A DNA stretch of 17,013 nt from Ignavibacteriales bacterium (lineage in GTDB: Bacteria > Bacteroidota > Ignavibacteria > Ignavibacteriales > Melioribacteraceae). Each line of letters starts with the position of its first letter. The stretch's first letter is position 1. The DNA is taken from NCBI GenBank assembly GCA_020059785.1, contig JAGVBL010000363.1:1-17013 (forward strand), written 5' to 3'. Positions 6,986-14,131 of the stretch are shown piece by piece. The translations under genes and the position numbers were made by a program. The notes under the pieces were generated by a model. That model was not told the origin of the DNA. It did no database searches and saw only the letters and a program-made list of their open reading frames with translations.

Positions 6986-7669
6986 ATGAAAGAGTTAAAT
7001 ACAAATCAAAGGTTACTTCTGGTTTCTGCAATTATTACAATAACAGGAATAATATTATCCGGACCGATAGGAATATTAATAACACAGATTAAACCTCAAC
7101 CCGCCTGGCAAGGAGAATTTATTTTTGTTGCTAATTACCACTATGTTCAAACATTACCATATGTTTTTGGTTTTATATTGCTATTTGGATTCACACTTTT
7201 CATTTCAACATCTTTCCGTTTAGCATCAAGTGGTCAGCAGAAAGTATTCCGGATTGCAGCAAATATTTTTGCCAGTGCATATGTTGTTATGGTTGGACTA
7301 AATTATGCAATCCAGATAGCATTGGTACCGGCACTTACCTTTAAACAACCCTCCTGGGCAGCATTTCTTACAATGGCCAATCCCCACTCTCTTGGCTGGA
7401 TTTTAGAAATGTTTGGTTATGGATTCTTAGGAGTTGCAACAATATTAATTGCACCTGTGTTTCGAAAAGGAATAAGAATGAAAACGATTAGATATTTACT
7501 TGTTGCAAACGGTGTTATTAGTATTCTTGGAGCAGCTGCAACTACTTTGGGTACAAACTGGTTAATGGAATTGCCCGGAATTGTAAGCGTTGTTTTACGG
7601 AATTTATTAATTCTTACTATAATGATCTTGGTAATTATAGATATTTACAAAACAAAAATTGCAGAATAA
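6986..7669 (+). CDS. polytopic membrane protein of unknown function in the sbtAB operon
   Basis: A 227-residue protein not recognised as a named family. About six hydrophobic helices are visible, at roughly residues 10-33, 55-76, 88-112, 137-158, 168-188 and 197-222. The loop between helices 1 and 2 carries a PQPAWQGEFIF aromatic stretch; a basic FRKGIRMK loop (about 160-167) suggests a cytoplasmic face. No Cys, catalytic motif or nucleotide-binding motif stands out. It starts 11 bases after sbtB with a GGAG site at 6979-6982, and the operon terminator follows, so it is the third gene of the sbtAB transcript. A role in ion or carbon handling is only a guess from position. Confidence 0.8.
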   Translation: MKELNTNQRLLLVSAIITITGIILSGPIGILITQIKPQPAWQGEFIFVANYHYVQTLPYVFGFILLFGFTLFISTSFRLASSGQQKVFRIAANIFASAYVVMVGLNYAIQIALVPALTFKQPSWAAFLTMANPHSLGWILEMFGYGFLGVATILIAPVFRKGIRMKTIRYLLVANGVISILGAAATTLGTNWLMELPGIVSVVLRNLLILTIMILVIIDIYKTKIAE

Positions 7670-7675
7670 TAAAAT

Positions 7676-7709
7676 AGAATTGGGAATTTATTTCTCAATT
7701 CCCAATTCT
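7676..7709. terminator. palindromic convergent terminator
   Basis: A perfect 13-bp inverted repeat (arms 7676-7688 and 7697-7709, beginning AGAATTGGG) with an 8-base loop. It sits between the plus-strand sbtAB operon and the minus-strand ggt gene. T-runs are weak on both sides, so it may act as a bidirectional terminator or mRNA 3' end stabiliser. Confidence 0.65.
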
Positions 7710-7726
7710 AAATTCTCAATTGCAGT

Positions 7727-9418
7727 TTAATACCCCGCTGCCTGTCCGTCTTTTCTGGATTCTGATGCACCATAATAAACTTTATTAACCGCATCGAACA
7801 AAATTGCCTGGTAACCGCCGTAGTTACCAACATCGTACCGTACTTTATGACCCATCTTAATTAACTCACGTATAACTTCGTAATCAAAAGCAGATTCAAG
7901 ACAAACTTCACCTCCATCAGTCATTTTTTCTCCAGTCGGTTCGGATGATCCTTCGTGAAGAATTCTTGGTGCATCGCCGGCTTCCTGAATATTCATTCCG
8001 AAATCAATAATATTCATTATTATCTGAACATGTCCTTGCGGTTGAGTAGCACCGCCCATAACACCAAAACTTAGAAACGGTTTTCCATCTTTTGTAACAA
8101 ATGCCGGAATGATTGTATGAAACGGTCTTTTGTGAGGTTCATAAGTATTGAAATGTCCCTCTTCAAGCATAAACATTTCCCCGCGATCCTGAAGGACAAA
8201 GCCAAGTTTATATGGAGTCATTCCGCTTCCCATTCCTCGGTAATTACTTTGAATAAGGGAGATCATATTGCCTTCTTCATCAGCAACAGTTAAATAAATT
8301 GTATCGCCCTCTTTAAGTGCCGGGTTTCCTACATCGTATGTTCTGGCTGAACGATTATCATTTATAAGTTTTCTTCTCTGCTCCGCATATTCTTTTGAGA
8401 TTAATTCCTTAACAGGAATTTTGTTGAATTGCGGATCAGCATAAAATTTTGCGCGGTCTTCAAAAGCAAGTTTCTTTGCTTCAACAAAATAATGAATGTG
8501 TTCTTTAGAGCCGAACCCGAATTCTTTAACAGGATATTTTTCTAGAATGTTCAGCATTTGTAAAGCTGCTATTCCCTGTCCGTTCGGAGGTAATTCCCAA
8601 ACATCATAACCGCGGTAATTTGTAGATACCGGTTCAACCCATTCGGATGTATGATCAGCCAAATCTTTATATGATAAAAATCCGCCGACCTCTTTCATGT
8701 AAGCATCAATAGCTTTTGCAACTTCACCTTTGTAAAAATAGTCTCTTCCTTCTTTTGCAATTTTTTCATAGGTGTTTGCTAAATATGTATTGGTCCACAT
8801 TTCACCTTTCTCCGGACCTTTTCCATTCTTCATAAAGATTTCTTCGAAGCCGGGAAACCGTTTTAATGATTGTGCATTCCTCTGCCAGTAATAAGCAATT
8901 AGTTCCGAAACGGGAAAACCTTCGCGCGCATATTTAATTGCCGGAGCTAAAATTTCCGTCATTGGCAGTTTACCAAACTTTTTATGCAGTTCGAACCAGC
9001 CGTCGACTGCACCGGGTACGCTAACCGGAAGCGGGCCTAAAGGTGGAATTCTTTTTATGTTATTCTTTTTAAAGTAATCCAGAGTTAGAGAATAAGGTGA
9101 CCGTCCGCTTGCATTAAGACCGAATAATTTTTTATCCTTAGCACTCCAGACAATTGCAAAGAGATCGCCGCCAATTCCGCTGCCGGTAGGCTCCATTAAT
9201 CCAAGACAAGCATTGGCTGCAATAGCAGCATCAATTGCGCTGCCGCCTTTCTTTAGTATGTCCAGCGCTACTTGTGTTGCAAGGGGCTGGCTTGTAGCTG
9301 CCATTCCATTTTTTGCAATTACTTCGGAACGTGTTGCAAACTTCTTTCCGGTTATTCTATCCTGTGCAAAGTTAATTGTGCAAATTGCTAGGATTATTAA
9401 TAGAGTTATTTTTTTCAT
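7727..9418 (-). CDS. ggt: gamma-glutamyltransferase (gamma-glutamyltranspeptidase)
   Basis: A 563-residue exported Ntn hydrolase that cleaves the gamma-glutamyl bond of glutathione and related peptides. Residues 1-18 are a signal peptide (MKKITLLIILAICTINFAQ). The proenzyme region holds GSAIDAAIAANACLGLMEP and SGIGGDLFAI near the start of the large subunit. By alignment with TTHYSVVD of the E. coli enzyme, the autoprocessing nucleophile is Thr373 in GDTIYLTVAD. That leaves a small subunit of 191 residues, the usual size. GVMGGATQPQGHVQI near the C-terminus is the oxyanion/GG region in the form seen in many environmental homologues. No truncation is seen. It is monocistronic and divergent from the prohibitin gene across a 119-bp spacer. 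Confidence 0.95.
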   Translation of the reverse strand: MKKITLLIILAICTINFAQDRITGKKFATRSEVIAKNGMAATSQPLATQVALDILKKGGSAIDAAIAANACLGLMEPTGSGIGGDLFAIVWSAKDKKLFGLNASGRSPYSLTLDYFKKNNIKRIPPLGPLPVSVPGAVDGWFELHKKFGKLPMTEILAPAIKYAREGFPVSELIAYYWQRNAQSLKRFPGFEEIFMKNGKGPEKGEMWTNTYLANTYEKIAKEGRDYFYKGEVAKAIDAYMKEVGGFLSYKDLADHTSEWVEPVSTNYRGYDVWELPPNGQGIAALQMLNILEKYPVKEFGFGSKEHIHYFVEAKKLAFEDRAKFYADPQFNKIPVKELISKEYAEQRRKLINDNRSARTYDVGNPALKEGDTIYLTVADEEGNMISLIQSNYRGMGSGMTPYKLGFVLQDRGEMFMLEEGHFNTYEPHKRPFHTIIPAFVTKDGKPFLSFGVMGGATQPQGHVQIIMNIIDFGMNIQEAGDAPRILHEGSSEPTGEKMTDGGEVCLESAFDYEVIRELIKMGHKVRYDVGNYGGYQAILFDAVNKVYYGASESRKDGQAAGY

Positions 9419-9473
9419 GTAAATACCTGTTAAATTTAATTGTAAATTAACTTATTGATTGGAAAAGCTAAAG

Positions 9474-9481
9474 TATTTTTG
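9474..9481 (+). promoter_or_regulatory. candidate -7 box for the SPFH gene
   Basis: TATTTTTG matches TAnnTTTG, 57 bases upstream of the ATG at 9538. A TTG at 9455-9457 is a possible -33 element but the 16-base spacer is shorter than usual. Confidence 0.4.
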
Positions 9482-9527
9482 TAAAAAAATTATGAACAAA
9501 AAAATTAATATCAACTTACAAATAACC

Positions 9528-9534
9528 AGGAGGT
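9528..9534 (+). promoter_or_regulatory. strong Shine-Dalgarno site
   Basis: AGGAGGT three bases before the ATG at 9538; the best anti-SD match in the window, suggesting strong translation of the SPFH protein. Confidence 0.7.
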
Positions 9535-9537
9535 AAT

Positions 9538-10407
9538 ATGTTATTCTTAATTGCCATAATTGTTGCGGTAGTTTCTTTCTTTGCTTATAAGAGTATGAGA
9601 AAATACGGAAAGTATCAGGAAGCAAGATTTTCTTTAGTTGGAATTGGTATTGGAGCCATTGTAGCATTGCTTCAATTGTTCACTGTCGTTCCGGCCGGAA
9701 CTGTTGGTGTTGTCGATTTTCTAGGAATGGTTAGCGACAACACATTAAAAGCCGGCATAAACATGGTTAATCCAATGGCTCGTGTAATTAATTTTAGTAT
9801 TAAAACCCAGGAGTTGAAGGAAATGATGAATGTTCCTTCAAAGGAAGGTCTTAGTGTTCAACTGGAAATTAGTCTTCTCTACTCTCTCGATCCTGATAAC
9901 GCTTCAAAGATTTACAAAACTGTGGGAGAGAATTACGGAGAAATAATTTTAATACCTCAATTTAGATCTGTTGTGCGGGGCATAACCGCCAAGTACGAAG
10001 CAAAAGCACTTTATACTGCCTCGCGCGAAATACTAGCACATGAAATACAAAGTGAACTTGAAAGACTTGTTGGTCCCCGTGGTATTACCGTCGAATCTGC
10101 ACCGATGAGACAAATTATTTTACCCGGTGGTCTAACTGCATCAATAGAGGAAAAACTGAAAGCTGAACAGGAAAGTCAGCGAATGGAATTTATTTTAAAA
10201 CGAGAAGAACAGGAAGCGGATAGAAAACGAATTGAAGCAAAAGGTATTGCGGACTTTCAGGATATAGTTGCACGCGGAATCAGTCAGCAGCTTTTACAGT
10301 GGAAAGGAATTGAAGCAACCGAGAAGCTTGCCAATTCACCCAACTCTAAAGTAGTTATTATTGGTGCCGGTAAAGATGGTTTACCGATAATATTGGGTAA
10401 TCAATAG
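9538..10407 (+). CDS. prohibitin-type SPFH/Band 7 membrane protein
   Basis: A 289-residue membrane-anchored scaffold protein. Two hydrophobic segments open the protein (about 1-18 and 32-52). The SPFH/prohibitin domain follows (about 50-215), with VVPAGTVGVVDFLG, the LSVQLEISLLYSLDPDNA block typical of prohibitins, FRSVVRGITAKYEAKALY, and a coiled coil at about 205-240 rich in Glu, Lys and Arg. A glycine-rich tail (VVIIGAGKDGLPIILGN) closes it, as in bacterial prohibitin homologues. Members oligomerise into rings and often associate with FtsH-type proteases; no protease or NfeD partner is adjacent here. It is monocistronic, with a strong terminator 15 bases after the stop. Confidence 0.92.
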   Translation: MLFLIAIIVAVVSFFAYKSMRKYGKYQEARFSLVGIGIGAIVALLQLFTVVPAGTVGVVDFLGMVSDNTLKAGINMVNPMARVINFSIKTQELKEMMNVPSKEGLSVQLEISLLYSLDPDNASKIYKTVGENYGEIILIPQFRSVVRGITAKYEAKALYTASREILAHEIQSELERLVGPRGITVESAPMRQIILPGGLTASIEEKLKAEQESQRMEFILKREEQEADRKRIEAKGIADFQDIVARGISQQLLQWKGIEATEKLANSPNSKVVIIGAGKDGLPIILGNQ

Positions 10408-10422
10408 CAATTTTTTTATGCG

Positions 10423-10455
10423 AAAAGTCCGCTTTTATTACGAGGCGGACTTTTT
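10423..10455 (+). terminator. rho-independent terminator after the SPFH gene
   Basis: A 10-bp stem AAAAGTCCGC / GCGGACTTTT (arms 10423-10432 and 10445-10454) with a 12-base loop and a T5 run at 10451-10455. Confidence 0.88.
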
Positions 10456-10482
10456 CACTTTAAACAGACAAAATCATTTTGT

Positions 10483-10490
10483 TATATTTG
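10483..10490 (+). promoter_or_regulatory. -7 box immediately upstream of the HYC_CC_PP gene
   Basis: TATATTTG is an exact TAnnTTTG match ending four bases before the GTG start at 10495. A possible -33 element (TTTA, 10459-10462) lies 20 bases upstream. The spacing predicts a transcript starting at or next to the start codon (leaderless). Confidence 0.5.
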
Positions 10491-10494
10491 CCAC

Positions 10495-10875
10495 GTGAAA
10501 AGAGTATTTCAAATATCGTTTGCTATTATATACCTGTTCCTAACAACCGGATTTACAATTACAATTCACTATTGCGGAGGAATGGTAAGCGATGTAAGTG
10601 TTGTTAGAACTTATGGCGATCAAGATCCTTGCGGTTGCGATAATTCATGCGGCGATTCCTGCTGTAAAGATGAAGTGCGCTCAATTAAAGTTGCCGATTC
10701 TCACAAATCTGAAGTTAAGTTTAACCAGAATTCTTTTGAATTGATTCTCGCAATTTTAGGTCCGGATTTTTTTGCATTTGATATAAATTCATCACAAGGT
10801 CAAGAATCTATTAATTTCTATACAGACACAAGTCCTCCCCATTTATATCTTTATAACTGCACATTTCTAATCTAG
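10495..10875 (+). CDS. HYC_CC_PP family small exported protein
   Basis: A 126-residue protein matching the Bacteroidota HYC_CC_PP pattern: a hydrophobic signal/anchor (residues 4-23), IHYCGG at 24-29, a cysteine cluster at 46-57 (C46, C48, C52, C56, C57) including the CC pair, and the C-terminal SPPHLYLYNC with the Pro pair. The exact biochemical function is not established to my knowledge; the cysteines and the neighbouring HMA protein and TonB receptor suggest periplasmic metal binding or delivery. The GTG at 10495 is the only start that keeps the basic N-terminus of the signal; no Shine-Dalgarno site precedes it. The HMA gene begins 86 bases later on the same strand. Confidence 0.82.
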   Translation: MKRVFQISFAIIYLFLTTGFTITIHYCGGMVSDVSVVRTYGDQDPCGCDNSCGDSCCKDEVRSIKVADSHKSEVKFNQNSFELILAILGPDFFAFDINSSQGQESINFYTDTSPPHLYLYNCTFLI

Positions 10876-10961
10876 AATTTTCCTCCGATCAACTTTTCTA
10901 ATCAAAGGGTGTGGTGTAATCTATCGGCTCCCTGTAAACTAATTTATTAAGGAGAAAAATC

Positions 10962-11306
10962 ATGAAAAAAATCTTTTTATTATCACTTATAATATTAATT
11001 GCTGCTGTTACTTTAATTGCACAGGACTCAAAGGTAATCGAAACAGAATTCAAAGTGTTCGGTAACTGCGGTATGTGTAAAACCAGAATAGAAAAAGCTG
11101 TGAAGATAAAGGAAGTTAAATATGCTAAATGGAATAAAGACACAAAAATGTTAAAGATAGCATTCGAATCTACAATTGATGTTGACTCATTACAGAAAAG
11201 AGTTGCAGAAGTTGGACACGATACAGAAAAATTCAAGGCGAATGATGAAGTATATGCAGCTTTACCAAAATGCTGTTTATACCGCGATAATCCTAAAACT
11301 CATTAA
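10962..11306 (+). CDS. periplasmic heavy-metal-associated (HMA) domain protein
   Basis: A 114-residue protein with a signal peptide (about 1-21, ending LIAQ) and an HMA fold: beta-1 VIETEFKVFGNCGMCKTRIEKA with metal-binding Cys36 and Cys39, then the KYAKWNKDTKMLKIAF and SLQKRVAEVGHDTEKF strands and helix typical of CopZ/MerP-like domains. The middle residues of the CxxC (GM) differ from the HC/NC forms common in copper chaperones. A second Cys-Cys pair at 104-105 (LPKCCLYRD) lies in the C-terminal tail and could supply extra ligands. AGGAG at 10950-10954 supports the start. The TonB receptor starts 22 bases after its stop, so the two are probably co-transcribed. Copper is the likely metal, but this is inference. 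Confidence 0.9.
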   Translation: MKKIFLLSLIILIAAVTLIAQDSKVIETEFKVFGNCGMCKTRIEKAVKIKEVKYAKWNKDTKMLKIAFESTIDVDSLQKRVAEVGHDTEKFKANDEVYAALPKCCLYRDNPKTH

Positions 11307-11328
11307 TTATTACTAACTGAAGAAAAAA

Positions 11329-13572
11329 ATGAACCGTAAAATATTTTTATTACTTATAACACTTTTATCCGCTCGTATTTATGCACAGGATTTGATTTCA
11401 GGTTCAGTAAAAGAAAAAGACGAAAAAGGAAATCTTAAACCCCTGATTGGCGCAAACATAATCTGGCAAGGTACATCAAAAGGAACTACTACTGATAATA
11501 ATGGAGTGTTTGAAATATCGGCCACCGGTGAATCGAACACCTTGATTATTAGTTTTATAGGTTATAAAACTGAAAAGATTGTTATTACAAGTCAGCGTAA
11601 AATTGAAGTTGTTCTTGAATCTGAATCCAGAGAATTATCCGATGTAGAAGTTGTTGGACATCAAAACAGTTCATTCCAGGATTATAAGGGAATTGAAAAC
11701 ACAACGATAATTACAAAGAAGGAACTTCAAAAAGCCGCATGCTGCACTCTTGCCGAGAGCTTCGAAACAAATCCTTCAATTGATGTTTCGTTCACCGATG
11801 CAATTACCGGCGCAAGACAAATTGAAATGCTGGGACTTGCGGGTATTTATTCTCAGACTTCAATGGAAGCACTTCCTTATATACGCGGTTTGATGTCTAA
11901 CGCCGGACTCTTTTTTGTACCCGGTACATGGATTCATGCTATAAATGTATCGAAAGGGATTGGTTCCGTTTCAAACGGATTTGAATCAATTACCGGACAA
12001 ATTGATATCGACATGCAGAAACCTTTCAATAATGAAGAAGATAAACCGGGTTTTGTAAATATTTACGGCGATAATGAAGAGCGGTTCGAAGGAAATTTTA
12101 ATTACAGGTACAAAGTGAACGATAATTTATCTTCTGTAACTCTTCTGCATGCAAGTTCACGCCAGCATAGAAAGGATATTAATTCGGATGCTTTTATGGA
12201 TATGCCTACTTTCAACACATTTAATATTATGCAGAGGTGGCAATACCTTTCTTTCAAAGGATGGGAAAGCCAGTTCGGTTTCCAAATTGTTAACGATAAA
12301 AAGGAGGGTGGTACAACTAATTTAGAATCCGGAATAAGCCCCGTTTATAAATTCGGTTCAACGAATAAATTCTTTAACCTATATGGAAAAACGGGATATG
12401 TGTTTCCCGATGAGGAAGGAAAAAGTTTCGGCTTACAATGGTCCTATAATAATTATAATAATTCATCACACTTTGGGAATAAATTCTATAGCGGTTACGA
12501 AAAAAACCTTTACCTCAATTTCATTTTCCAAACACATTTCTGGAACGAAGCACACTTGTTCCGTGGCGGCGTTAGTTTTGTTTACGACGACTTCCGGGAG
12601 TCCTTCAACGCAATAAACTACAACAGGATAGAAAGAATACCCGGCGCCTTCGTTGAATACACTTACAAACCGGACGCCGAGTTATCGGTAGTAGCCGGAT
12701 TCCGTGCAGACAACCACAATCAGTTTGGAACCTTCTTCACACCAAGAATTCATATCCGTTACAGTCCAAGCGAGGATTGGGTTTTAAGATTGGCCGCCGG
12801 AAGAGGTTATAGAACTTCAAATATTTTTGTTGAATACTCGTCAAGCTTTGCGAGCTCGCGCTCTGTTAATATTATCCGTTCTAATAATTTTGGATACGGT
12901 CTGAATATGGAATCGGCATGGAATTATGGATTAAACGTTACTTATTATTTCTTGTATGATTACCGCGATGCAACATTATCGTTCGATATTTACCGGACTA
13001 ATTTCGATAGAGTGACTATTGCCGATATAGATTCCGATCCGCGTAAAGTTATTTTCTCTTCTGTTAATAATGGTGCACACTCAACAAGTTTTCAGGCAGA
13101 ACTTAATATAGAGCCGGTTCAATTTCTTACCACAAGAATAGCATATAGATTTATTGATGCACAGCAATTAATAAACGGATTGTGGAAAGAAAAACCGTTT
13201 TCAGCAAAACACCGGGCACTGTTTAATTTAGCTTTTTCAAGCCAAAAAGAATCTATAGACGATCCTCAGATGCTTTACGATTTAACAGTTCAATGGTTTG
13301 GCTCAAAGAGAATTCCTTCAACAGAAACTAATCCGGTTGGTCTTAGAGCAAAATCGAATTCACCTTCTTTCTTTCTGGTAAATGCACAGTTTACACGTTC
13401 ATTTTCCGGTTTGTTCGATTTATATATTGGTATTGAAAACTTATTCGATTTCCGTCAAACCGATCCAATAATTGATCCGGGCGATCCCAACGGTCAGTTC
13501 TTTGATGCATCATTAATCTGGGGACCAATTAGCGGAAGAATGGTATATGCCGGATTGAGATATAGAATTTAG
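11329..13572 (+). CDS. TonB-dependent outer-membrane receptor, predicted metal-related
   Basis: A 747-residue receptor. It has a signal peptide (1-20, ending YAQ), a carboxypeptidase-regulatory-like beta-sandwich (about 22-105, ISGSVKEKD through the VVLESESRELSDVEVVG linker), a plug domain (about 110-225) and a 22-strand-type barrel to the C-terminus. The plug contains AACCTLAESFETNPSID with adjacent Cys138-Cys139 and later GLMSNAGLFFVPGTW and SVSNGFESITGQIDID, a signature I associate with receptors found beside HMA and HYC_CC_PP genes in Bacteroidota. It would import a chelated or bound metal with energy from TonB; no TonB/ExbBD is in the window. The HMA protein upstream is a plausible periplasmic acceptor. 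It lacks a SusD partner, which argues against glycan uptake. The terminator is at 13607-13661. Confidence 0.92.
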   Translation: MNRKIFLLLITLLSARIYAQDLISGSVKEKDEKGNLKPLIGANIIWQGTSKGTTTDNNGVFEISATGESNTLIISFIGYKTEKIVITSQRKIEVVLESESRELSDVEVVGHQNSSFQDYKGIENTTIITKKELQKAACCTLAESFETNPSIDVSFTDAITGARQIEMLGLAGIYSQTSMEALPYIRGLMSNAGLFFVPGTWIHAINVSKGIGSVSNGFESITGQIDIDMQKPFNNEEDKPGFVNIYGDNEERFEGNFNYRYKVNDNLSSVTLLHASSRQHRKDINSDAFMDMPTFNTFNIMQRWQYLSFKGWESQFGFQIVNDKKEGGTTNLESGISPVYKFGSTNKFFNLYGKTGYVFPDEEGKSFGLQWSYNNYNNSSHFGNKFYSGYEKNLYLNFIFQTHFWNEAHLFRGGVSFVYDDFRESFNAINYNRIERIPGAFVEYTYKPDAELSVVAGFRADNHNQFGTFFTPRIHIRYSPSEDWVLRLAAGRGYRTSNIFVEYSSSFASSRSVNIIRSNNFGYGLNMESAWNYGLNVTYYFLYDYRDATLSFDIYRTNFDRVTIADIDSDPRKVIFSSVNNGAHSTSFQAELNIEPVQFLTTRIAYRFIDAQQLINGLWKEKPFSAKHRALFNLAFSSQKESIDDPQMLYDLTVQWFGSKRIPSTETNPVGLRAKSNSPSFFLVNAQFTRSFSGLFDLYIGIENLFDFRQTDPIIDPGDPNGQFFDASLIWGPISGRMVYAGLRYRI

Positions 13573-13606
13573 TATTCTAAAAATGTTGAATGATTTGTTC
13601 AGAATA

Positions 13607-13661
13607 TTGATGCTGGATACTCGACATAATTTGAGTATCCGGCATCAAAAGTTTTATTTTT
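13607..13661 (+). terminator. long-stem terminator after the TonB receptor
   Basis: A 16-bp stem with one G-T wobble (arms 13607-13622 and 13633-13648, starting TTGATGCTGG), a 10-base loop, then GTTTTATTTTT. The same words recur nearby (13683-13709), so the hairpin may derive from a dispersed palindromic repeat. Confidence 0.75.
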
Positions 13662-13662
13662 G
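13630..13662 (+). promoter_or_regulatory. candidate promoter of the DUF971 gene
   Basis: TTTG (13630-13633), a 21-base spacer, then TATTTTTG (13655-13662) fits the Bacteroidota consensus. It overlaps the terminator hairpin of the preceding gene; the start codon is 60 bases downstream. Confidence 0.45.
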
Positions 13663-13682
13663 TAAAAGTGATTTGAGCAATA

Positions 13683-13709
13683 ATCCAGTATCAAGCATCC
13701 AGCAACAAG
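13683..13709 (+). repeat. short imperfect tandem repeat related to the adjacent hairpin
   Basis: Two 13-base units separated by one base, ATCCAGTATCAAG and ATCCAGCAACAAG. They share the words ATCCAG and AGTATC with the arms of the hairpin at 13607-13648, which looks like debris of a dispersed intergenic repeat. Confidence 0.5.
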
Positions 13710-13722
13710 AATTGAGGTTTAA

Positions 13723-14073
13723 TTGGCATCGCCTTCCAAAATAAAACTACACAAGCAAGAGCATCTGGAAATTATTTGGCACAACGGTAAGACTCATAAA
13801 TTTCCTCTTACATTTTTAAGAGATGAATCACCAGATGCGGGCAATAAAGGGGAAACTATTTTATGGAAACACTATGCTCCGCCACCAAAAGAAAAAGTAA
13901 AACCCGAAGGTTATGAAATCGAGAAAATAGATCTTGTCGGAAATTATGCTATCCAGATTACATGGAAAGATGGTTACAACTATGGAATTTATTCGTGGGA
14001 TTTATTGCTTAGATTAGGAGAGTATTTAAGCGTAAGAGAAAATTTACATCAGGATTTTGATCATCATCATTAA
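13723..14073 (+). CDS. DUF971 (GBBH-like N-terminal domain) protein
   Basis: A 116-residue cytoplasmic protein made of one DUF971 / gamma-butyrobetaine-hydroxylase-like N-terminal domain. Landmarks are LEIIWHNGKTHKFPLTFLRDESPDA, then VGNYAIQITWKDGYNYGIYSWDLL near 75-100, a usual pattern for this family. Stand-alone members are often linked to iron-sulfur cluster or metal handling, but no assured activity can be assigned. The C-terminus is an unusual DFDHHH tail that could bind metal. The TTG start at 13723 is supported by GAGG at 13714-13717 and there is no better in-frame ATG. It is monocistronic, with a convergent terminator just after the stop. Confidence 0.88.
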   Translation: MASPSKIKLHKQEHLEIIWHNGKTHKFPLTFLRDESPDAGNKGETILWKHYAPPPKEKVKPEGYEIEKIDLVGNYAIQITWKDGYNYGIYSWDLLLRLGEYLSVRENLHQDFDHHH

Positions 14074-14080
14074 ATAAGAA

Positions 14081-14117
14081 TGAGAAAGAGTGATACCCGG
14101 TATCAACCTCTTTCTCA
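14081..14117. terminator. bidirectional terminator between DUF971 and the TlpA-like gene
   Basis: A 10-bp outer stem TGAGAAAGAG / CTCTTTCTCA (14081-14090 with 14108-14117) and a 7-bp inner stem TGATACC / GGTATCA (14091-14097 with 14099-14105), with a two-base bulge at 14106-14107 and a one-base gap in the loop. AAACTTTG follows on the plus side. It serves two convergent genes. Confidence 0.75.
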
Positions 14118-14131
14118 AACTTTGTTAAACA

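Noticed and set aside
7640..7740. CRISPR-like or multi-copy repeat array
   Set aside because: Only a single palindrome plus a short partial echo (AATTCTCAATTG) is present; there is no spacer-repeat periodicity here or elsewhere in the window.
9213..9422. Plus-strand frame with hydrophobic residues opposite the start of ggt
   Set aside because: Shadow of the ggt signal peptide and N-terminal region on the other strand; no ribosome-binding site or family match.
12383..12616. Plus-strand 77-codon frame inside the TonB receptor
   Set aside because: Low-complexity Ile-rich alternate frame within the barrel coding sequence.
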